Shown here: piece by piece, positions 37,201 to 43,290 of the stretch
Numbering within the stretch: the first letter of the stretch is position 1
Layout of the letters: every line of letters begins with the position of its first letter
Assembly (NCBI GenBank): GCA_017617525.1
Contig: JAFZWA010000007.1
Location: 1-64,000 of the forward strand
Direction of reading: 5' to 3'
Source of the DNA: Clostridiales bacterium
GTDB lineage: Bacteria > Bacillota > Clostridia > Saccharofermentanales > Saccharofermentanaceae
Length of the DNA stretch: 64,000 nt
Notes under the pieces: model-generated
Told to the model about the DNA's origin: nothing
What the model saw: only the letters and a program-made list of their open reading frames with translations
Databases searched by the model: none
Position numbers and translations under genes: made by a program

Positions 37201-37342
37201 CTGTGGTCAGCCGGTATTCACCTCATCCGACGGATCCCTTCGCATCTACAAAGTCCTCACCTCTGAGGACATCTCCGAAGTTCAGGAAACCCTCCCCGAG
37301 ACCGTCCCCTCCGTTCAGGAAGAAGCCAAGCCTGATCCCTAA
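34175..37342 (+). CDS. DUF2298 (YYY-motif) polytopic membrane protein
   Basis: A 1055-residue protein with about 16-18 membrane helices. The family hallmarks are present: DPWLAGESINYYYYGQYMF near 240-258 and FPFYSYLIGDLHAHVV near 400, where acidic and aromatic residues face the outside as in GT-C glycosyltransferases. A Glu/Lys-rich cytoplasmic insertion (about 645-715) and a C-terminal soluble domain (about 865-1055, with SYGISYTEDCLVSAYTGLP) follow. It is thought to be a lipid-linked sugar glycosyltransferase; substrate unknown. The start is a GTG at 34175, set by AAGGAGG 8 nt upstream; a longer ATG form (34124) lacks a ribosome site. It is coupled to the oxidoreductase by a 35-nt overlap. 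Confidence 0.85.
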   Translation: MKKNSSKSNRSNSGKNRVRTADVRNTGANLIDDRSDSEFKYSLRERLVEDIEWKTVIPRVLLLLVPALIAFLAGYFLKQDHADFFSWWGLLYIYGWAAFPLTAYFFRGFLSAGYTFAKSFGILLTTAFIWLLSYLGIFNAFNRPMCWIAFFMLAIFSWCTPKTRNAAFSALSDNSNLAHILWEEMLFIALLTVLCFCKGVFPIINGEEKFMNYAFMNSMNRFDGLPAKDPWLAGESINYYYYGQYMFTYLVKMLGMNTEVGYNISMCTAIAFPFISAYGLGQLFIDALRQKKDCQVSKHYLPFAGLLSACCTMIFGNSHSFFYDEQSFGNKMLFWKIWGKLGIDVGETGSFFYPNSTRFIGHNPDLYLQGVKETADWTIHEFPFYSYLIGDLHAHVVSLTVVLLIIAFIFVAVYRAEYPKKALSSMRRIRDLSKNLVSEMEHIFRPEFFICAFFLGISQMCNYWDFLIYFIFCAMGLLVYHGRSSTYLISFSSFMVFLFDLGAVLGVYLKFGENIFLHLCLQILIFMVAYLLSTIFPSAFSRTGTNMAFMFAFSSMIALTFNYNFDMISNSIKLVDRHTSLFQFMIVWLIHVLVPLALIALVVFTKRQAFKRNKLPVTPAPLSLKRPLTYAQLTCKNRTGAFEKEEKPERKPEKVEYDFSDDPDIMDPDFAAEEILNTSEKALEKVAEEVVEPTEEEKAEAEKTPKFILAILCFIRMLDFKFAKLGDTALCKFFRKRSIIDIFMVGMTVVGMMMLIAPEIIYVPDIYGANNQRANTMFKFTFAGFVILSLVVAYTVFRFMAHVTKEGNLSNWGLGVSIVMLVLIIFIPGHYTLRALDQRSGEIKWSTYEGLNGTDYLSTCIPHEKSYYDQSRRVAGAYIPYEEAIDWLNENEKGSVNICESYGISYTEDCLVSAYTGLPTIVGWETHERLWHFHGWTNPETGEFENDPEQDVFKLYLWPRQNAVATVYTSMDVFEVARVLKEYDVRYIICGSLELDQFGMIYYPCIESLCGQPVFTSSDGSLRIYKVLTSEDISEVQETLPETVPSVQEEAKPDP

Positions 37343-37349
37343 GCAACAA

Positions 37350-37466
37350 AACAGCAAAGAAAATCCCCCGGAACGCCATGTATCGGCGCCCATTGAGGAG
37401 TAATCAATAAAAGAGCGTAAAAAAATACCTTCCGTGCCTTTCACGGTGAGGATTCATCAAAAGGTA
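37350..37466 (+). repeat. Two degenerate hairpin units next to the family B element
   Basis: Unit one (37350-37409) starts with 26 bases identical to the left arm of the family B hairpin (37350-37375 versus 37479-37504), then CGCC/GGCG and TTGAGGAG. Unit two (37426-37466) is TACCTT, CCGTG/CACGG, TGAGGATTC, AAGGTA. Both repeat the layout of outer arm, short hairpin, GAGG-type linker. Confidence 0.55.
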
Positions 37467-37478
37467 ATCAAATAAAAG

Positions 37479-37562
37479 AACAGCAAAGAAAATCCCCCGG
37501 AACGATTCCGCAGGGCGTATGCCCGAGGACCAGTGACGGGGGATTATTGCTTTGCTGTTTTT
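37479..37562. terminator. Terminator hairpin carrying family B element, copy 1
   Basis: Three nested stems: AACAGCAAAG/CTTTGCTGTT (37479-37488 with 37550-37559), AATCCCCC/GGGGGATT (37491-37498 with 37538-37545) and GGGC/GCCC inside the conserved core 37508-37535. T-rich on the plus strand; it separates the DUF2298 gene from convergent nagB. Confidence 0.75.
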
Positions 37563-37570
37563 AGGAGCGA

Positions 37571-38305
37571 TTACTCTTTGATGTAGCCGATCTCCAGAGC
37601 GAGCTTCTTCTCGAGTACTACTGTAGCATCTCTGTGAAGTCTCATGAATGTAGCCGGGCACATCGGATCGATCGTGTCGTTCATCAGGAGCTTGGTAGCA
37701 GCGTCTACCTTGTTGCCGTTGATGATCATCAGGAGTGCCTTCGCACGCATGATATTGCCCATACCCATTGTTACTGCGTAACGCGGAACTTCGTCACGGG
37801 AAGCGAAGAAACGAGCGTTAGCGTCGATCGTTGTTTCGTCAAGGATCTCTTTATGAGCGCCATCGAAGAGAACCGGACCCGGCTCGTTGAAACCGAGGTG
37901 ACCGTCAGGACCAACACCGAGAACCTGGATCTCGATATCTGCCTTATCCAGTACTGCGTTAAATTCCTTGAGGTTCTCGTCTACATCGCCGATTCCCTTA
38001 GCAACGTATGTGTTTGCCTTATCGATGTTGATGTGGTCAAACAGGTTGCTGTCCATGAAATAACGGTAGCTCTGGTTGTGAGTCGGCTCAAGACCTACAT
38101 ACTCGTCGAGGTTTACGGAGTGGATCTGAGAAAAGTCGAGACCCTCTTCCTTGCAACGACGGGACAGTTCCTGATACATGCCTACCGGGCTTGATCCTGT
38201 AGCAAGACCGATGGTGCATGTCGGCTTTTCACGGATGATCTTCTCCATGATATCTGCCGCCTTCTTGCTGGCATCCTGATAATTCTCTGCGATAATAACT
38301 TTCAT
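37571..38305 (-). CDS. nagB: Glucosamine-6-phosphate deaminase
   Basis: A 244-residue enzyme that converts glucosamine-6-phosphate to fructose-6-phosphate and ammonia, feeding amino sugars into glycolysis. Motifs: GLATGSSPVGMYQEL (phosphate loop, 34-48), VNLDEYVGL (catalytic Asp-Glu region, 64-72), and GVGPDGHLGFNEPG (about 131-144) with the active-site His. Length is normal. AAGGAGG lies 7-8 nt before the ATG. It is separated from glmM and the beta-helix gene by a terminator, so synthesis and breakdown of GlcN-6-P are neighbours but separate transcripts. Confidence 0.96.
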   Translation of the reverse strand: MKVIIAENYQDASKKAADIMEKIIREKPTCTIGLATGSSPVGMYQELSRRCKEEGLDFSQIHSVNLDEYVGLEPTHNQSYRYFMDSNLFDHINIDKANTYVAKGIGDVDENLKEFNAVLDKADIEIQVLGVGPDGHLGFNEPGPVLFDGAHKEILDETTIDANARFFASRDEVPRYAVTMGMGNIMRAKALLMIINGNKVDAATKLLMNDTIDPMCPATFMRLHRDATVVLEKKLALEIGYIKE

Positions 38306-38349
38306 AAATGTACCTCCTTGTACCTGAGTTTTTGCGCAGTTGTTTTTAT

Positions 38350-38386
38350 AAAAAAGCCGCGCGATGTCAGCATAAACACGCGCGGC
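38350..38386 (-). terminator. Terminator of the glmM operon
   Basis: Minus strand GCCGCGCG, 15-nt loop, CGCGCGGC, then TTTTTTAT; 7 nt past the beta-helix gene. Confidence 0.88.
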
Positions 38387-38392
38387 CCTTTA

Positions 38393-39061
38393 TTACTTTC
38401 TCTTGATCACGATATTGCCCTGATCTTTATAAATGCTGTTCTCCGGAATCACACCGCGAACACATGACGTCGGATAGACGTTACTGTTTCTTCCGATGAC
38501 CGTACCCGGATTCAGAACGCTGTTGCAGCCGACCTCAACGTAGTCGCCAAGCATCGCGCCGACCTTTTTACGTCCGGTCTCAACTTTTTCATCACCGTTC
38601 TTGATAACGACCGGAAGCTTATCGCTCTTGACGTTACTTGTGATGGAACCCGCGCCCATGTGGGACTTATATCCGAGGATGGAGTCGCCGACATAGTTAT
38701 AATGCGGAACCTGTACGCTGTTGAAAAGGATAACGTTCTTCAGCTCAGTGGAGTTACCGACTACGCAGCCTTCACCAACGAGAGCGGAACCACGTACGAA
38801 CGCGCACTGACGGACTTCTGTCTTGTGACCGATGATGCAAGGTCCGCCGATGTATGCTGTGGCGAATACCTTTGCGTCTTTAGCGATCCAAACATCCTCA
38901 GAAGGATGATCGAACTCGTCTTCCGGAAGTGTCTTACCGATCTCGAGGATCAGATCTGTGATTCCGGCAAGTGCTTCCCAAGGATAAGTGAACTTGGAAA
39001 GATAATCTTTTACCTGAGGATATGTCTGTGTCAGATCATAAAGGTCATTAATCGTATACAT
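38393..39061 (-). CDS. Left-handed beta-helix (hexapeptide repeat) sugar-nucleotide-type transferase
   Basis: A 222-residue protein with a helical N-terminus (residues 1-50) and a hexapeptide-repeat beta-helix from about 60 to 215: repeats such as AYIGGP, ALVGEG, CVVGNS, VEVGCN and TVIGRN. Related Clostridia proteins are named UDP-N-acetylglucosamine pyrophosphorylase-like and resemble the acetyltransferase half of GlmU. Its start overlaps the glmM stop by one base (TAATG), so it is translated with glmM. It could supply the glucosamine-1-phosphate acetyltransferase step after GlmM, an inference from position. There is no pyrophosphorylase (Rossmann) domain. Confidence 0.82.
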   Translation of the reverse strand: MYTINDLYDLTQTYPQVKDYLSKFTYPWEALAGITDLILEIGKTLPEDEFDHPSEDVWIAKDAKVFATAYIGGPCIIGHKTEVRQCAFVRGSALVGEGCVVGNSTELKNVILFNSVQVPHYNYVGDSILGYKSHMGAGSITSNVKSDKLPVVIKNGDEKVETGRKKVGAMLGDYVEVGCNSVLNPGTVIGRNSNVYPTSCVRGVIPENSIYKDQGNIVIKRK

Positions 39062-40437
39062 TATTTCTTTACCTCCACAAGATGGCCGCTCTTTTCCATA
39101 GCAGCGATGATGGAATCTACCTGCTTTTCACACTCTTCGATCGTGCCTGCCTCGGACATAACACGGAGAACCGGTTCTGTACCGCTCTTTCTGAGAAGAA
39201 CACGACCGTTGTCACCGAGCTCCTTGGTGCAAGCCTCAACCTGAGCCTGAACAGCCGGATCAGCAAGTGTGCCGTCCTTATCGTCAACGACTACGTTCTT
39301 AAGTACCTGCGGGTACATGTCGCAGCCCTTAGCGAGGAGGGAAAGCGGAAGGTTCGTATCAATAAGAACACCCATCAGCATTACAGCGGTAAGAACGCCG
39401 TCACCTGTGTGAGCGTGCTTTCTGAAGATAACGTGACCGGACTGTTCGCCGCCGATCATGTGGCCGTTCTCCTTCATGTTCTCGTAAACGTAACGGTCAC
39501 CTACTGCTGTCTTCTCGTAAGCAATGCCTGCCTCGTCAAGAGCCTTGTAAAGACCGAAGTTACTCATGATCGTTGTAACAACTGTGTTGTTATCGAGCTC
39601 ACCCTTCTCCTTCATGTACTTCGCGCAGATGTACATGATCTTGTCGCCGTTAACGACTTCACCGTTCTCGTCAACAGCGAGGCAACGGTCTGCGTCACCG
39701 TCGAAAGCGAATCCGAGGTCGAGCTTATTCTCAACAACATACTTCTGCAGGCCCTCGATGTGAGTGGAACCGCAGCCTGTGTTGATGTTTACACCGTCCG
39801 GTGTGTTGTTGATTACGAATGTCTTAGCGCCGAGAGCATCGAATACGGCACGGCCGATCATCCAGGAGCTGCCGTTCGCGCAGTCCAGACCAACCTTGTG
39901 CTTTTCGAAAGACTGAGTAGCCAGGCTTACGAGGTAACCGATGTAGCGGTTTCTGCCGGAATAATAGTCAATTGTCTTACCGATCTTATCTTCGGAAGCG
40001 TAAGGAAGCTCTTCGAGCTCACCGTCGATGTACTTCTCGATCTCGTCCTGGAGATCATCGTCCATCTTCTCACCTTCGAAGTTCATCAGCTTGATGCCGT
40101 TATCGTAGTACGGGTTATGGCTTGCAGAGATCATAGCGCCGCAGTCGAACTCTTCTGTTCTTGTGATGTAGCTGACGCACGGCGTAGTTGTTACGTGCAA
40201 TAAATAAGCATCAGCGCCCGAAGACACGATGCCAGCTGCCAATGCGTTCTCATACATATAAGAAGAACGACGAGTATCCTTACCGATTACGATCTTTGCA
40301 CAATCCGAATTACCGGATTCCTGATGTTTCTTTGTATAGTACCAGCCGAGGAAACGGCCTGTCTTAAAGGCGTGTTCTGCTGTAAGGACAACACCTGCCT
40401 TACCACGGAAACCGTCTGTACCGAAATATTTACCCAT
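39061..40437 (-). CDS. glmM: Phosphoglucosamine mutase
   Basis: A 458-residue enzyme that interconverts glucosamine-6-phosphate and glucosamine-1-phosphate for peptidoglycan precursor synthesis. It opens with GKYFGTDGFRG, has the phosphoserine loop MISASHNP with S106, the metal loop DGDADRCLAVD (about 243-253), GGEQSGHVI for sugar binding and RKSGTEPVLRVM for phosphate binding near 415. Length is normal. GGAGG lies upstream of the ATG at 40437. An 8-bp inverted repeat at 40480-40497 sits in its promoter region. Confidence 0.95.
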   Translation of the reverse strand: MGKYFGTDGFRGKAGVVLTAEHAFKTGRFLGWYYTKKHQESGNSDCAKIVIGKDTRRSSYMYENALAAGIVSSGADAYLLHVTTTPCVSYITRTEEFDCGAMISASHNPYYDNGIKLMNFEGEKMDDDLQDEIEKYIDGELEELPYASEDKIGKTIDYYSGRNRYIGYLVSLATQSFEKHKVGLDCANGSSWMIGRAVFDALGAKTFVINNTPDGVNINTGCGSTHIEGLQKYVVENKLDLGFAFDGDADRCLAVDENGEVVNGDKIMYICAKYMKEKGELDNNTVVTTIMSNFGLYKALDEAGIAYEKTAVGDRYVYENMKENGHMIGGEQSGHVIFRKHAHTGDGVLTAVMLMGVLIDTNLPLSLLAKGCDMYPQVLKNVVVDDKDGTLADPAVQAQVEACTKELGDNGRVLLRKSGTEPVLRVMSEAGTIEECEKQVDSIIAAMEKSGHLVEVKK

Positions 40438-40479
40438 AGAAAAACTCCTCCAGTTTGTATTTCTGTAAAAATTTTACAC

Positions 40480-40497
40480 TTCAAGTTGAAACTTGAA
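40480..40497. promoter_or_regulatory. Inverted repeat upstream of glmM (possible operator)
   Basis: TTCAAGTT, two bases, AACTTGAA. On the minus strand it fills the space between a weak -35 (TTTCAA) and a -10 (TAAAAT) 16 nt apart. Confidence 0.4.
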
Positions 40498-40569
40498 AAT
40501 ACTTTTTGGAGGATTTTTTTCTATCGAAAATCACTTTTTTTCGGCGTCACTGTCGATATGGATATATAC

Positions 40570-41088
40570 TCAGTACTTTCTGGCCGTTTTCTGTGCAATT
40601 CGCGGCATACCCGGACGGTGATGCGCGGAACCGCAATCGGTTTTGATGCCACGGATAAGATCGCGCTCGAAAGCCTTTACCTGACGTCCGCAGCTGCAAC
40701 GGCAGAACCACTGCAGGTTCTTTCCGCTCTTAATACCGGTCATCTTCTCAGCGGTCAGTTCACCGAACACCTGGCCCGTGATGTCTTCCATCGCGGAAGC
40801 GCAGCGGCGTGTCTCGCCGGAGAAGTCCTCTTCCTTCAGTACTTTTCGTGTCGTATCGCGATACGGGCAATTCTCGTCAAAGCAATTACTGATCTCTGTG
40901 TGCAGAAGACGGTGCGACGTGATCTTGATGACATTCCCGCAGTCACAGCGGCACAGCCAGATCACCTTGCCATTAAAACGCTCCGGTGTCTCTTCGATCG
41001 CAACCAGATGACCAAATCTCTCGTCCTTGATGTCCTTCACTTTACGACCACGGTTCTCAATTTTCTTGTCTCTGATAATCGTTGGCAT
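40570..41088 (-). CDS. Double CxC zinc-ribbon protein of unknown function
   Basis: A 172-residue basic protein built from two related halves. Half one has FGHLVAIEE then WLCRCDCGNVIKI and a CFDENCPY end. Half two has FGELTAEK then WFCRCSCGRQVKA and a final TDCGS. Each half should bind one zinc. This FGxL...WxCxCxCG pattern is known from phage and mobile-element proteins that may bind DNA or RNA. A nucleic-acid role is therefore likely but unproven. The leader (41089-41143) can fold so that the ribosome site AAAAGGT is paired. No phage genes lie nearby. Confidence 0.65.
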   Translation of the reverse strand: MPTIIRDKKIENRGRKVKDIKDERFGHLVAIEETPERFNGKVIWLCRCDCGNVIKITSHRLLHTEISNCFDENCPYRDTTRKVLKEEDFSGETRRCASAMEDITGQVFGELTAEKMTGIKSGKNLQWFCRCSCGRQVKAFERDLIRGIKTDCGSAHHRPGMPRIAQKTARKY

Positions 41089-41149
41089 ACCTTTTCAAAC
41101 AACCCCTTGTCTTGTTGAAAAATCGGGTAGTTTCACCCAATATAAAAAC

Positions 41150-41177
41150 ATTGTAGCATTACGTTTGAGAATATCAA
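41150..41177 (-). promoter_or_regulatory. Promoter of the double zinc-ribbon gene
   Basis: Minus strand TTGATA (41177-41172), 16-nt spacer ending in TGC, TACAAT (41155-41150): a good extended -10 promoter. The 55-nt leader holds GGGT/ACCC followed by GATTTTT, then a second stem pairing TTTTTCAA with TTTGAAAA over the ribosome site. Confidence 0.6.
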
Positions 41178-41208
41178 GACAAAAATTAATGAGGTATTTG
41201 CCAAGACA

Positions 41209-41294
41209 TAAAAACGCGCTGTCGGATAAACCTTCCGGCCCTTCGCTTCGGACGCATGTCCTCAGAGGTGCCTTCAGGTTTTCCGATCAGCGCG
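41209..41294 (-). terminator. Terminator of the MarR-ABC operon carrying family A element, copy 2
   Basis: The outer stem of about 17 bp (CGCGCTG/CAGCGCG, TCGGA/TCCGA, AAACC/GGTTT) encloses the conserved core 41241-41268. On the minus strand the stem runs straight into TTTTTAT. It is 17 nt past the exporter stop. Confidence 0.75.
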
Positions 41295-41310
41295 ATCGTT
41301 ATTGTCTTGA

Positions 41311-43290
41311 TTACTCGAGTTCGAAAGCGCCGGTGTAGAGCTGATAGTACTTGCCCTTGTCGGCGATGAGGGACTGGTGGTCGCCTCGCTCGATGATGTG
41401 TCCGTTTTCGAGTACCATGATCGCCTTACTGTTCTGTACTGTGGACAGACGGTGCGCGATAACGAATACGGTACGGTTTTCCATCAGGGCATCCATACCA
41501 CGCTGTACGATCGCCTCGGTACGTGTATCGATCGAAGATGTCGCCTCGTCAAGGATCATGACCGGCGGATCGGCAACCGCCGCACGTGCGATCGCGATCA
41601 ACTGACGCTGACCCTGCGAAAGCTCTGCGCCGTTGGCGGTCAGCTCCGTGTTATAACCCTGCGGGAGCTTGCTGATGAAGTCGTGCGCGTTGGCAAGTTT
41701 TGCCGCGGCGATACATTCCTCATCGGTCGCCTTGAGGTTACCGTAACGGATGTTTTCCATAACAGAACCCGTAAAGAGGTTCGTGTCCTGAAGAACGATT
41801 CCCAGAGAGTGACGCAGGTCGCTCTTCTTGATCTTGTTGATGTTGATGTCGTCGTAACGGATCTTACCGTCGGCGATATCGTAGAAGCGGTTGATCAGGT
41901 TCGTGATCGTGGTCTTACCTGCACCGGTCGCGCCAACGAAAGCGATCTTCTGACCCGGCTTTGCGTAAAGCGAGATATCGTAGAGGACCTGCTTCTTTCC
42001 GTCGTAGCTGAAGTCGACATCGAAGAGACGAACGTCGCCCTTAACTTCGGCATAAGTCAGTGTGCCGTCCTGATGCGGATGCTTCCATGCCCAAACGTAA
42101 GAGGTTCCCTCGAAGGAATCTTTTCCGTTATGCGCACGCTTGAAAGAAAGTGCTTCTTCTTCCGAAACTTCGGTGAGCTTGTCGCCTTCCTTCTTGCAGT
42201 GAACGAGCGTAACGTATCCGTTGTCTTCCTCCGGCTTTTCGTCGAGAAGCTTGAAGATACGGTCCGCGCCGGCCATCGCCATGATGATCGAGTTCATCTG
42301 CTGGGATACCTGAGATACCGGCATGATGAAGGACTTGGTCAGCTGCAGGAAGGATCCGATAACACCGATGGTGATGACATCGGAAAGACCGCATTCGATC
42401 GCGAGGAATCCGCCGATGAAAGCAACGAGGACGTAAAGCACGTTTCCGATGTTACCCATGATCGGCATCAGGATATTCGCGAAGATGTTCGCGGATGTCG
42501 CGTTCTGGCAAAGCTCTTCGTTCTTCTTGTCAAAGACGTTCTTCGCGCGGTCTTCGTAGGTAAATACCTTAACGACTTTCTGGCCGTTGACCATCTCTTC
42601 GATGTAACCGTTTACATCACCGAGGGAGGCCTGCTGCTTCATGAAGAAGGTGGCGCTCTTTCCGCCGATCTTACCCATAAGGAAGATCATGGTGAACGTA
42701 CCGAAAAGCACTACGATGGTCAGATGCCAGGAGGTGTAGATCATGGCGGCGAGCGTCGCGACGATCGTGATGCCCGAAGAGATCATCTGCGGGAAGCTCT
42801 GGGAGATCATCTGACGGAGCGTATCTACGTCGTTGGTGTAATGGCTCATGACATCACCGTGCGAATGCGTGTCGAAGTAAGAGATCGGCAAGGTCTGCAT
42901 GTGCTTGAACATATCGCCGCGGACATTTCTGAGAACATTGTTGGCAATGACGAGCATGACCTGGCCCTGAACGAGGTTGGCGATAACACCGAATCCGAAC
43001 AGGATCGCTACCATGCGGATCCATTTCAGAAGACCGGAGAAATCGGCAGCTCCCGTTTCCGTCTTTGTTTTCAGGATCGGAACGATATAATCATCGATCA
43101 GGTTCTTGATAAACATATTACCCAGAACAGACGTGACGGATGCCACGATGATGCAGATGACGACGATGCCCAGTAATGCCCTGTATTTACCTGTTACATA
43201 ATGCATCAGTTTCTTGATGAGGTCTTTGGAGATCGGGTTTTTCTTAAAGTCCTCCCGATTCATCGGACGTGCTCCTCTCGGCGGCGGCAT
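41311..43290 (-). CDS. ABC multidrug-type exporter, catalytically complete half
   Basis: A 659-residue half-transporter. Six membrane helices lie within 38-330. An extra soluble segment of about 55 residues (about 365-425) lies between the membrane part and NBD. Walker A is GATGAGKT, the signature has the variant LSQGQ (followed by RQLIAIARA), Walker B is MILDEATSSID with the catalytic Glu, and the H-loop is VIAHRLS. LSQGQ is typical of one half of heterodimeric exporters of the BmrCD/TM287-288 type. Start overlaps the partner's stop by TAATG, with GGGAGGTG upstream. The substrate is unknown; control by MarR suggests a drug or toxic metabolite. Confidence 0.9.
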   Translation of the reverse strand: MPPPRGARPMNREDFKKNPISKDLIKKLMHYVTGKYRALLGIVVICIIVASVTSVLGNMFIKNLIDDYIVPILKTKTETGAADFSGLLKWIRMVAILFGFGVIANLVQGQVMLVIANNVLRNVRGDMFKHMQTLPISYFDTHSHGDVMSHYTNDVDTLRQMISQSFPQMISSGITIVATLAAMIYTSWHLTIVVLFGTFTMIFLMGKIGGKSATFFMKQQASLGDVNGYIEEMVNGQKVVKVFTYEDRAKNVFDKKNEELCQNATSANIFANILMPIMGNIGNVLYVLVAFIGGFLAIECGLSDVITIGVIGSFLQLTKSFIMPVSQVSQQMNSIIMAMAGADRIFKLLDEKPEEDNGYVTLVHCKKEGDKLTEVSEEEALSFKRAHNGKDSFEGTSYVWAWKHPHQDGTLTYAEVKGDVRLFDVDFSYDGKKQVLYDISLYAKPGQKIAFVGATGAGKTTITNLINRFYDIADGKIRYDDININKIKKSDLRHSLGIVLQDTNLFTGSVMENIRYGNLKATDEECIAAAKLANAHDFISKLPQGYNTELTANGAELSQGQRQLIAIARAAVADPPVMILDEATSSIDTRTEAIVQRGMDALMENRTVFVIAHRLSTVQNSKAIMVLENGHIIERGDHQSLIADKGKYYQLYTGAFELE

